From positions 62,001 through 126,000 of the forward strand of contig CBFFRQ010000043.1 of the NCBI GenBank assembly GCA_965644315.1: DNA of 64,000 nt, read 5' to 3'. The notes beneath the pieces are model-generated. The model was not told the origin of the DNA. It searched no databases and was given only the letters and a program-made list of their open reading frames with translations. Positions 20,830 through 29,656 of this stretch are shown piece by piece; position 1 is the stretch's first letter; every line of letters begins with the position of its first letter. The translations under genes and the position numbers were made by a program. The stretch comes from Caecitellus pseudoparvulus (Eukaryota; Bigyra: Bicosoecida).

Positions 20830-23025
20830 TCACCGAATGCACAGCAGCATGCGGCTGAAGAGTGGACTCCCCGTGCGAGCAGCCAGCCCTGCCAGCAACG
20901 CACGCACCTGGCCCTTGCCGGGACTCGCCAGCTGGCCCACTGTGAGGGCCTTGCTGCCATCCGCCACATCACGCACGGCGTCCTCCAGCTTGCCTGACGC
21001 CAGCCACAGCTCCACGGCGCAGGCCAGAGCAGTCGCCTCAGCGTCGGTCAGGGGCATGCCTGCCACGCTCGCAGCCTGAGCAGCCACTGGAGCGCCCCCC
21101 TGCACAAAGGCCCAGGAGGCCTCCCCCGCCTGCATGCGAGCCCGCACATCGCGCAGCCAGACCCAGTCGTACCCTACCGGGTCCAGCAGCTGCGCAGGCC
21201 CGTACTTCGCCTTGTACGCCATCTTGGGGCAGGTGTGGATGAAGTACCCCATGTAGTACCACTGCAAACTGGGGACGACGCTGGCCATGCGCTGCACCCA
21301 CTGCAGCTCGGCAAGAGCCGTGTACCGCCCCCACTGCCAGCTGGGCATGTGCGGGTCGTAGAACACGTACACGGAGCTGAGGCAGCGCGGCAGCACGTCC
21401 ACCACGCCCACCGCCACCAGCCGGTCCCCAAGGTAGTACTTCTGGTGGAACGACCCGAAGCCATGTCCCGGCGCACTGCCCTCCCACACCCCTGCTGCCT
21501 GGAGCTCGACATCAGCCGGCACAGACACACGAGCCCTTTCACCTGGGCCGGTCCCACCTGCGCCGCTGTCCGCCGCTCCCTGTGCCGCAGGGCCGTCCAC
21601 ATTCGCGGAGTTCGAGGGCGTCTGCAGCGCTTCACGCCATGCCGCAGCCTGGCCCGCCACGGCGCGAGCGTGGGCAGCGCCCGGCACAGGCGGCTGAGAG
21701 CGCGGCAGGGCCAGCGCATCCTCCAGCCGAGGGGTGGACTCGGGGTCCACGCCCAGCAGCTGGCGCAACACATCCCCTGCATCGGCCCCACTGGCCAGCA
21801 CGGGGGCCAGGCCCGGCAGGATGCGCGCCAGGGCTTTGAAGTTGCAGTCCAGTGCCACCAGGGCCGTCTCCAGGACTGACACGGGCAAGGAGTGCTTGGC
21901 AGCGGCTGCGGCAAGGAGCTGTCTCAGCTGCTCGCACCGCCGCTGCAGTGCCTCACCTTGCAGTCCGCCCTCTGGCGCCAGCGGGTGAAACGGCGCGCTG
22001 CCCAGCTCTGGGCCGCTCCAGGGGGTCTGCACGAGGGGGGAGTGCACCAGGAACCGCTCGTACTTCTGCCGCGTCAAGTCCTCCTCGGCATCCCCATGCA
22101 CCGCCACCTGGTAGGCCTTGTACAGGCGGAACGACTCTGCTTCAAACCGGGCCGGCACCGTCTCCACACGCAACACCTGTGGCGTGGGAGCCTGTGCTGC
22201 GGCAGCAGCTGATGCGTCAGGCGACGCTGTCCCTGTGGGGGCTGCGGCAGGTGCTGGGGTTGGGGGGGCTGCCTGGCTCAAGGCCACATCCTCCGTCACA
22301 GCAATGGCCACGCGGGAGCCGCCTGCAGCGCTAGTGGCGGCCCTGGCGCCCTCTGGCAGGGCGGGGGCGTGTGCAATAATTGCAGCTGTGATGTCTGCTG
22401 CGCTCACACTGCCCTGGAAGCACTTGCCGCGCAGGATGCTCGGCGCCAGGCACTCCAACTGTCGGCCATCGCGAGACAGCACCACGCGGCAGGCGGCCTG
22501 CGGGACGGTAGCAGCCGGCAAGGCCCCCGCACCCTGGGCCGCGCACACAGCGCTGTGGCACCATTCCCGCACAGCGTCAGCCAGGGCCTGTCCTGCGGGG
22601 CTCAGCTCGCGAGGGCTGGCCTTTGGTCGCTGAGCAGTCGGGGTTGGATCGCCTCCACGCAGCTTGCGGTGCACTCGGCGCAGCACACTTCGGTGGGGCT
22701 TGGTGAGCTGGAAATCCAGGGCATTCACACGGATGGTGTGCTGAGGGCAGCAGGTCACCGAGTTCGCCTGGGGCAGGGGTCAGGGAGGGGTGTGCCATGT
22801 GCGCAGTTTCAGGCGCGTTTCGCTCCCTCCTCCACGCACAGGCTTGTACAAGTACTTCCCTGAGCGGCGCCAGCCAAGGTCGATGAGGGCCTGGTAGTCC
22901 ACGACACTCATCTGCTCTGACCACGCGCCATACGTCTCCCTGGACCCCGCCTTTCCGCAGTACCCGCAGGCATCCTCGCCGCCGGCCTGGACGCCAAAGG
23001 GCCTCAACACCGTGACGTGCTCCAT
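20830..23025 (-). CDS. ATE1: arginyl-tRNA--protein transferase
   Basis: Exons 23025-22840 and 22767-20830 join in phase 0 to 707 residues. The enzyme attaches Arg to N-terminal Asp/Glu/oxidised Cys and marks proteins for the N-degron pathway. The N-terminal domain shows CGYCG, the SYG-like [32 protein letters not shown] and TCCPQHTIR; the CxxC and CC cysteines are those known to be essential. The C-terminal GNAT-like domain has [58 protein letters not shown]. It is about 200 residues longer than the animal and yeast enzymes because of Ala/Pro-rich insertions between the two domains. The intron falls exactly between KP and the CCPQ motif. Confidence 0.93.
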
Positions 23026-23128
23026 GTCAATCAGCGCAGAATGCCGTCCCACTCACGACCCCGTGCCGCACCCCTCGCAGGCCTCTCCAACCCATGCAGT
23101 GTGAATTGCGCTTTGCCAGTGACTGGGG

Positions 23129-25255
23129 CTACTCTGCCTCGTCCGGCACACCCGAGCCCACGGCCGTGGCCTGCTCAGGGCGGGACTGGTGCTGGCTGGC
23201 CAAGTTGGCGCCCAGCCTCCGCACGGCTGCTGCCCGGGGCGTCTCCTCCTCCTCTCCCTCCCCTCCATGCCCTGCAGCAGCGGCACCGCCCTCCCCCACC
23301 ACTTCGTCCTCCTCCTCCTCCCCCTCCGTTTCGTCGTCCTCCTCCAGGTGAATGCTGTCCGGCGCCGTGTGGCGGTCCGTGTCCTCCTCCTCCTCCTCCG
23401 CCAGGTCAGGCAGGTCCACGCGCCCAGAAGCGGCGGGTGGGCGGCGGCAGGGCACCCCCGTCCCTGCCCGCACGTGCACCTGCCCGTTCTCCACCAGGGC
23501 TCGGTTCAGCACCTCCAGCAGCTGGGCGGACGTGGGGCGCCGGGAAGGGTCTCGGTTCAGGGTGTACCGCAGGTACTTCGCCACGCGGGGCGGCACGTCC
23601 TCCGGCACGGACCCCGCCGCGGCAGCCAAGTCGCCCTCCTCCCCCTCCCGCAGCAGTGTCTCCAGGCGGGCTGTGCGCTCGGCGTCCCCCTCCTCCTCCG
23701 GCGCCTGGCTCCACAGCGCCTGCCACAGGCCCGGCCCGCCGTCTTCCGCGTGGCTCAGCAACTCCACCAGCGTCAGCCCCAGCATGTACACGTCAGACTG
23801 CACACCCCAGTGCCCCACCGCGGCACCCGAGTCATCCACCGTCTCAGGCGGGCGGTACATCCACGTCAGGCCGGCAGAGGCGTCCGCCTCCGCCTCACGC
23901 TGCTTGGCCCGTCCAAAGTCCCCAAGACGCAAGTGTGCCGCCGTCACGTCCTCTGCGTCCAGCAGCACATTCTCAGGCTTCACGTCGGCGTGCCAGACGG
24001 GGATGGCGTGCAGCTCTGCCACAGCAGCAGCCAGCTCGGCGCCCAGCTTCAGTCGTGTGGCCAGGGACAGGCCCGGCCCCTGCAGAATGCCCCGCAGACT
24101 GCCGCCGGGTGAGTAGTCCATGAGCACGCCCCGGGGGAAACCTGCGTCGTCCAGGATGATGGGGCCAGGCTTCACCTGGTACGCCATCTCCGCCACTCCC
24201 GGGAGGCCCATGAACAGCCGTGCCTCGGCAAGCACGCTGGCCCATGCTGCACTGGTGGGGTCCTGCTTGAAAAACACCTTGGCGGCCCACTGCTGGCCCT
24301 CAAACGTCGCCCGGTACACCGTCGCATGCCCGCCAACGCCCACCTGCTCCCCCAGCACCACATCCTTCTCTGCAGCGTACCGGATGCACGTGAGTGGGCC
24401 AAGCAGTGCGGCAGCGGGGCCACTGGGCCGCTCGCGTGTGGCGATGAACAGTGGCGTGTGCAGCTGCGCATCCAGCGCGTCGGGGTCCGCCCCCAGCCGC
24501 AGCAGACGCCGCGCCATGCTGGCTGCCGCCTGGTCGGGCAGCACCCGCACCGCCAAGTGCAGCCCCGTGTCACCCTGTTCATCCCGCCCGTTCACGTCAG
24601 CACCTCCCTCCCGCACAATGGCCTTGGCCTCCGCCTCGCTCCCCTCCCGCACCGCCTGGTGCACTGTCATGGTGGCCTGGCGGATGAACGTCTTCAGCAC
24701 AGCCAGGGCCTCACCCCGAGCTGCCTTGAGCAGGCGTGTGCGCTGGGTCTTGGACTGCAGCAGGCGCAGCCCTGCGCCGTGCTGCAGTAGCCACGTCACA
24801 ACCGGCACGTTGTTGGCCTTGGCGGCGATGAACAGCGGCGTGTGGCCGCGGGCACTGGTGCGGGCGGTCAGGCTGCCGCCCATCTGCAGCAGCAGCTCCA
24901 GCGTCTTGTGCCCTTCCGGGTCGCGCGCTGCCAGCACCGTCAAGCCACCCCGAAAGTCCGCCACGGCAGACGCCACAGCAGATGCCACGTCGCTGGGCGC
25001 AGAGGCGGACGCCGCCTCTCCCGAGCCTGCGGCAGGCTTGCTCTCCGGGGCACCTGACGGGGTGCCTGCTAGACCAGTCTCCACGTCAGCGGCTGCGGGG
25101 GGGGCGGGTGCTGGCGCTGGTTCGGCGCCAGCCTTGCCGCCGGCACCTCCACCCCAGCAGCCGAAGTGGCGCAGGGCGATGCCCAGGAGCACCAGGCCCA
25201 GCACACTTGCTAGAACGGCGATGGCCACGATGCTGCCCGTGTCAGGGGATGCCAT
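23129..25255 (-). CDS. single-pass membrane protein kinase with ankyrin repeats
   Basis: Single exon, 708 residues from the ATG at 25255. An N-terminal membrane helix (SIVAIAVLASVLGLVLLGIA, residues 8-27) is followed by an Ala/Pro linker, then four or so ankyrin repeats (about 120-300: RGHTPLFIAAKANNVPVVTWLL, QGDTGLHLAVRVLPDQAAASM, LHTPLFIATRE). The kinase domain runs from about 310 to 590: VGVGGHATVYRA, AAKVFF, catalytic loop HADVKPENVLL (Ala for Arg of HRD), LGDFGRAK, MYRPPE, DVYMLGLTLVELL and RRPTSAQLLE. The last 100 residues are strongly acidic (EEEEEDTD, EGEEEEDEV). The short N-terminus before the helix suggests a cytosolic kinase anchored to a membrane. The upstream open frame is excluded because the membrane helix starts right after this ATG. 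Confidence 0.85.
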   Translation of the reverse strand: MASPDTGSIVAIAVLASVLGLVLLGIALRHFGCWGGGAGGKAGAEPAPAPAPPAAADVETGLAGTPSGAPESKPAAGSGEAASASAPSDVASAVASAVADFRGGLTVLAARDPEGHKTLELLLQMGGSLTARTSARGHTPLFIAAKANNVPVVTWLLQHGAGLRLLQSKTQRTRLLKAARGEALAVLKTFIRQATMTVHQAVREGSEAEAKAIVREGGADVNGRDEQGDTGLHLAVRVLPDQAAASMARRLLRLGADPDALDAQLHTPLFIATRERPSGPAAALLGPLTCIRYAAEKDVVLGEQVGVGGHATVYRATFEGQQWAAKVFFKQDPTSAAWASVLAEARLFMGLPGVAEMAYQVKPGPIILDDAGFPRGVLMDYSPGGSLRGILQGPGLSLATRLKLGAELAAAVAELHAIPVWHADVKPENVLLDAEDVTAAHLRLGDFGRAKQREAEADASAGLTWMYRPPETVDDSGAAVGHWGVQSDVYMLGLTLVELLSHAEDGGPGLWQALWSQAPEEEGDAERTARLETLLREGEEGDLAAAAGSVPEDVPPRVAKYLRYTLNRDPSRRPTSAQLLEVLNRALVENGQVHVRAGTGVPCRRPPAASGRVDLPDLAEEEEEDTDRHTAPDSIHLEEDDETEGEEEEDEVVGEGGAAAAGHGGEGEEEETPRAAAVRRLGANLASQHQSRPEQATAVGSGVPDEAE

Positions 25256-25603
25256 GGCGTTGTCTGTAGCCGGCGAAGGCGGGGATGAGTGTGCAGAGTG
25301 GCCAGGCAGTAGCCGCGACTGCCTCCGTAGCGAAAGAGGAGCAAATGGGGCACGCTTGCCGCAAGGGCCGGATAGACCTGTGAAGTTTAATTTTGCACTC
25401 ACAATTTTTCTTCCTATCTCAGCACCGGAGAGTGCACGGCGACACTGATCGGCGCTGCGAGCGTGTTCAAATTCCGCGTCAACGCCACTCCTTGCGATCG
25501 TGGTGCAAGCCTGCGCACATGGACACAAGCGATGCGAACTTGTGGGATGGAGGAATGGTTGTGTAAAATGTATATAGATCCCGCGCCTCGTTGGTCGGTG
25601 CAT
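25256..25603. other. intergenic region, promoter of membrane ankyrin-kinase
   Basis: This 348-base gap lies between the FAM98-like 3' end and the kinase start, both on the minus strand. It is AT-rich near 25380-25420 and 25540-25580 (TTAATTTTGCACTCACAATT). No gene or RNA is recognised. Confidence 0.35.
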
Positions 25604-27019
25604 TCACGAGCTCTTCTTGGGGCCCCTCCGGCCGCGTCCGCGACGCCGACCGCCTCGCCCTCCCCCGCCGCCCTGCTTGTCTGCACCGCCGCCCTCGGCT
25701 GCTGCAGAGGGCGACGGTGCAGGCGCAGGTGTTGCTTTGTCTGTGCGGCCACGCTTGGAGGCCTGTCCACGGCCCGCCCCACCACGCTGCCGGCCACCCC
25801 CTCCGCCTCGCCCACCCCCCCCAGCGCGCCGCGTCATCCAAGCAGGCATCATGTCACTGCTGGAGGGGCGCATCTCCCCCGGGCGCCCTCCGCGATCGGG
25901 CACCGCCCCCATGACCACCCCCTTCACGGCGGCTGCAGGGGGGGTGGAGGACACCTTCGCACCCGCCTGCTGCAGCAACTCAGGACCCGCCATGAACACC
26001 TCTGCCACGTCCAACGGCTGCAAGGGCCGTGCCAGGGCGGCACGCCGACCCGCCACGGCAGCTTGCATCTCCCCAGCACGCTCTGTGCCCGTCGCACCCC
26101 ACAGGAACCCCTGCAGGGTGACGTTGAGCCGTTTCACTGCCATGGCGCGGCGACGGGCGTAGTCAGCTGCCAGGCCGTTGTTGATGCGCTTCAAGATGTC
26201 CAGCACTGGCCCCGTCGCGAGAGCAGGCGGCAGGAGCGGTGTGCAACGTGTCAGGTGTCCAGGCGGCAGTGCTGGCAGCAGCGCCTGCACGCGGCCGGCC
26301 AGCGTAAGGAACGCCTTGGCCAACGCCCGGTGTGTGGGGGCCAGGGCGTCCTTGGAGGGGGCATCGCCCTGGGCACTAGGCAGGGGCACGTCAGGCACAG
26401 GCACACGCATAGCGGCGCACAGCTGCTGGCTGGTGGCGGCCAGGAGCGCCAGGCCCCCGCTGTCAGCTGGCTGCGCGGGGTCTGATCCAGGTTGGGCCTC
26501 CTGCAAGAAGGCGGGCGTCTGAGGCACGGCTGCCGTGGCAGAGGCCCGCATGGCCTTGGCCAGGGCCAGGTTCACGCTCTGTGCCTCCCGTGCTAGGAAG
26601 GTGAGGCACAGCAGGCGGGCGCGGGGGGTGCTGCACTGGTCTACCGGGTATGGACAACCCACCCCGACGCACCAGGCAGCGACGCTGGAGGGAGTGACAG
26701 GGCGCTGCAAAGGTGGCAAGGCGCCCAGCCCGGCAGTGGTGGCCGCCTTGGTCAGCTGCGAGACGTGGGAAGGGGGGGGTGACTGGACGCCACAAGTCAC
26801 TCGGCAAGGCACCTGAGCAACGCACGGTTGTGATGAGGCGGGAAGCCAGCATGACCACTTTGGTCCCATCAGCCTGGTCCAGATCTCCATCACTGAGCGT
26901 GACTTGGATCCTGCACGTGGAGCAAGTGGTGAAATAGTGCGGCGCCTCGCTGCTCTCCCAATTCCGCAGTCCACCCACGCCAAGTCGTCCAAGCTCGCGT
27001 TCAGGTCGTCCAGAGCCAT
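25604..27019 (-). CDS. FAM98: FAM98-like RNA-ligase-complex subunit, with a possible 20-base intron
   Basis: The certain part is exon 26755-25604 (384 codons). The hallmark is VVMGAVPDRGGRPGEMRPSS near the end, matching the VLMGRVPDRGGRPNE signature of FAM98A/B, followed by a Gly/Arg-rich RGG tail. Upstream, GCPYP...LLCLTFLAREAQSVNLA and RRRAMAVKRLNVTLQGFLWG match the NCPY...LLLTYLISELEAA and RRKLLIKRLDVTVQSFGW segments. FAM98 proteins belong to the RTCB tRNA-splicing ligase/DDX1 complex. Exon 26954-26826 joins it in phase 0. The start MALDDLNASLDDLAW (27019-26975) is in another frame; it fits only if 26974-26955 (GTGG...GGAG, 20 bases) is an ultrashort intron, or if there is a frameshift. 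Total would be 441 residues. Confidence 0.72.
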   Translation of the reverse strand: MALDDLNASLDDLAWVDCGIGRAARRRTISPLAPRAGSKSRSVMEIWTRLMGPKWSCWLPASSQPCVAQVPCRVTCGVQSPPPSHVSQLTKAATTAGLGALPPLQRPVTPSSVAAWCVGVGCPYPVDQCSTPRARLLCLTFLAREAQSVNLALAKAMRASATAAVPQTPAFLQEAQPGSDPAQPADSGGLALLAATSQQLCAAMRVPVPDVPLPSAQGDAPSKDALAPTHRALAKAFLTLAGRVQALLPALPPGHLTRCTPLLPPALATGPVLDILKRINNGLAADYARRRAMAVKRLNVTLQGFLWGATGTERAGEMQAAVAGRRAALARPLQPLDVAEVFMAGPELLQQAGAKVSSTPPAAAVKGVVMGAVPDRGGRPGEMRPSSSDMMPAWMTRRAGGGGRGGGGGRQRGGAGRGQASKRGRTDKATPAPAPSPSAAAEGGGADKQGGGGGRGGRRRGRGRRGPKKSS

Positions 27020-27492
27020 GGCGCCTGACGCTTGGCGTCGTCTTGTCGAGGTAGTTTCCTGCTGCCACAAGCAACACTTCTAGATCAGAAGCTACGCGAG
27101 TCCTGGAAGAAAGGCGTGTCCAAGGAAGCGACGCAGGATTCAGCGATCCCACCGCGCAGTCACGCGCTGGAGGGGGAAGTCAGCGTGAAACGGGGCCTGG
27201 AATAGGCATGCTCGCCTTCATCACATGGGGTGATTTTTGATGTGCACAAGATCAGCTGATGCACTCAAACTGCCTTGGTCTTTGCGACTGCACGTGAAGC
27301 AACTCCACTGTGTCCCACAAAACGCCGCACCCCGTCAGCTTGACAGCGGCGCTGCGGATGCATCGTGTCGCCCTATCATACATAAATTCGATACGCGCAG
27401 TGCTTTCCCACGCTGCTCTCTGCAGAACCAGGGCTCGGCACGGGAAGTGTGCTCTGCGCAACGCAAGTGAAACTCTCCAACTACAGTGCAGC
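27020..27492. promoter_or_regulatory. divergent intergenic region, no gene recognised
   Basis: The 473 bases lie between the starts of FAM98-like (-) and the acylated LRR gene (+). The stretch 27210-27250 is AT-richer. A minus-strand frame runs through 27152-26975 but shows no protein-like features. Confidence 0.35.
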
Positions 27493-28416
27493 ATGGGCGC
27501 CTGCTGCTCCTCCTCGGCTGAGGAGGAGGCAGATTCCGTTTACACACCTGGCTCACGAGGGGCTGCAGCCGGTGGTGGTGCTGCTGCGGGTTACGGCTCG
27601 GGATCTGGCTCTGCCACAGCTGCGCCCAGCAAGAAGGAGCTGGCGGCGCGCATCCACACCTCTCGCAAGCTGGGCAGCCTGAAGCTGTCAGCCTGCGCCC
27701 TGACGAGGATCCCCACAGACGTGTTGGAGCACACTGAATGGCGCAGCGTGGACCTCGCCTCCAACCGCATCACCATCGTGCCTGACGCTGTGGCCAGCTG
27801 GCACCGTCTGCGCGCCCTGAACCTGGCCGGCAACCTCGTGAAGGAGCTGCGCATCGACCTGCGGCAGCTGACCAGCCTGCGCAAGCTAGACCTGCGCGGC
27901 AACGGCCTCACCAGCCTGCCGCACTTGCCGGACGGCTTGGAGGAGCTGCGTCTGGCGGACAACTCGCGCCTGGACGTGGACGGCCTGGACGCCAGTGTCG
28001 TCGCCTGTGCAGACTCACTAACAGTGCTGGACGTGAGTGGGTGTGGCGTGACGCGCCTGCCCGCCTGGCTGTGCCAGTGCTCCAGCCTGCAGGAGTTGGA
28101 CGTGTCCCGCAACGGGGAGCTGCGGTCGCTGCGCCTGGAGTCGGGCGGCGTGGACATGTGGGATGAGATGCCGCACCTGGTGACTCTGCGAGCCTCTGAC
28201 TGCGACGTGTGGCCCAACAGCGACTGTGTCCCCACCTCCCTCCTGCGGGACAGCCGGGTGCAGACGCTGGACCTGTCGGGCAACCGCATGACCCAGCGCG
28301 CCCTGCGCGACATCCCAGGCATGGACCAGTACATTGAACGCGCAGCGCAGCGCGCCACCAAGGGCATGTCTGGCGGCGGCGGCGAGCTGCACACGCTGTG
28401 CGGCGTGGCAGAGTGA
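27493..28416 (+). CDS. N-terminally acylated leucine-rich repeat protein
   Basis: Single exon, 307 residues, starting MGACCSSSAEEEAD. Gly2 with Ser at position 6 and adjacent Cys4 and Cys5 is a classical N-myristoylation plus palmitoylation signal, so the protein is expected at the plasma membrane. After a Gly/Ala linker come about eight LRRs of the 23-residue SHOC2/plant-type: LGSLKLSACALTRIPTDVL, WRSVDLASNRITIVPDAV, LRALNLAGNLVKELRIDL, LRKLDLRGNGLTSLPHLP, LTVLDVSGCGVTRLPAWL, LQELDVSRN and QTLDLSGNRMTQRAL. The start was chosen because the acylation motif follows it directly; the frame is open upstream. Convergent with the next gene, with 10 bases between stop codons. Likely an adaptor of a signalling complex. 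Confidence 0.85.
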   Translation: MGACCSSSAEEEADSVYTPGSRGAAAGGGAAAGYGSGSGSATAAPSKKELAARIHTSRKLGSLKLSACALTRIPTDVLEHTEWRSVDLASNRITIVPDAVASWHRLRALNLAGNLVKELRIDLRQLTSLRKLDLRGNGLTSLPHLPDGLEELRLADNSRLDVDGLDASVVACADSLTVLDVSGCGVTRLPAWLCQCSSLQELDVSRNGELRSLRLESGGVDMWDEMPHLVTLRASDCDVWPNSDCVPTSLLRDSRVQTLDLSGNRMTQRALRDIPGMDQYIERAAQRATKGMSGGGGELHTLCGVAE

Positions 28417-28426
28417 CACCCCCCGC

Positions 28427-29228
28427 TCACCCCTCGCCCCCCGTCACCTCCACTATCACCCCAGCTGCGGCGTCGAATGCATCCAGTGTGTCAGACGGCG
28501 CCTGCAGGGCCCTACGCAAGGCGCTGTGCAGCACGCCCACACTGCCCTGCGCCGCCAGCGCCAGGTACGCCCCCGCATGCCCTGCACCACGGTGCCACCC
28601 AAGCACGTGGCAAGCCCTGCGCAGGCCGAGGAAGACATGGTACGTGGTGAACACAAACGCCAAGCCCTTGGCCGCCTGCACGGCGCTGTGCTTGCCACTG
28701 GCCCGTGTGCCGATCAACTGCGCCAGGAAGCCGCTGCTGCGTTTCACGCCAACGTGCGCAATGCCTGCCGCACACAGCAGCGTCAGCGCGTCCACTGCCG
28801 CGTCATGGCGCAAGGCCGCCCCCAGCACCTGCAGCAACACTTGCCCCTGCTGCCTCAGCCGTTCTTCGTTGGCCCGAAGTCTGTCATTCGCCTGGCGCAA
28901 CGCCGACTCCACACGGCCTACGCGCCTGTGCAACGTAACTTTGTACCCATGTACAGCTGCAGCTGCGAATCGCCGCCACGCGCAGCACGCACTGAAGGAT
29001 GCCGTGGATGGCAACAGCAGCAGCATCTCCCTGTGCTGCCAGGGCTTGCAGCTGCCGATGTCCCCGCTCCAAGTCCTCCTGTGACACAAGCCGCGACGCA
29101 GCACGCTTTCGCACCAGTGCAACGCCCATGACGCCGGCAGGCCTCACCTGCAGCTTGAGAAGCCCCTTTTCCAACACCGACATGCGCCGAGCACCCGCTC
29201 CATGCAGGGCAAAGTTCAAAATAGACAT
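28427..29228 (-). CDS. coiled-coil protein with C-terminal hydrophobic helices, unknown
   Basis: Exons 29228-29148, 29078-28993 and 28925-28427 join in phase (0, then 2) to 221 residues. The first 27 residues read MSILNFALHGAGARRMSVLE. A coiled coil of about 70 residues follows (EDLERGHRQLQALAAQ, RVGRVESALRQANDRLRANEERLRQQGQVL). The C-terminal half has moderately hydrophobic helices (AVDALTLLCAAGIAHVGV, GLAFVFTTYHVFLGLRRACHVLG, YLALAAQGSVGVL) that could be membrane hairpins. I do not recognise a family. The frame change between exons is well supported by phase and by a GTGCGT donor. Confidence 0.6.
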
Positions 29229-29656
29229 GCGTGCCAAGCTCTGCACAGGAGGCACGCGAGGGCGCTGCAAGCACCGCAATGTGTAACGCCAGAAACGCCA
29301 GCTGCCTCGCGCACCAAGAAGTGCCGTTTGGAGACAACCAAGCCCTCAGAGACACCTGCTCGCGGCCTCGACATCATAGCATTTCCACCCTCCGACAGGC
29401 TCTGCTGCTGTGAGCAGGCGCTGCCGTGGCTGGGAATGACGGCGCTCTCTGCTGCCATGGTCTCGCGGCACCGTTGCTGACTTGGGCGGGGAGCTAAAGA
29501 CAGAGCACAGTGGGGCACGGCACGGGCAAGTAGAAGGCTGTAGCATTTGCCTGCACTTTGCACCTTTCAGGTTGCGGTGCATTGTGCCCCTGGAAGGGGG
29601 TTTGCCTTGGAAGGCAGATGTGACGCACACCGCACTCCTTGGCAGCGCAGCAGCAC
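29229..29656. other. intergenic region, no gene recognised
   Basis: This 428-base gap holds the promoter of the coiled-coil gene and the 3' region of the CFAP96-like gene. I see no convincing open frame, repeat or RNA. Confidence 0.35.

Noticed and set aside
25440-25500. GTTCAAATTCC at 25466, resembling a tRNA T-arm
   Set aside because: No matching acceptor stem, anticodon arm or D-arm could be built around it.
27019-27152. Alternative start of FAM98-like protein at 27152 in the second frame
   Set aside because: The added residues (LDKTTPSVRRHGSGRPE type) look non-coding and the MALDDLNASLDDLAW start is more protein-like, though neither is certain.
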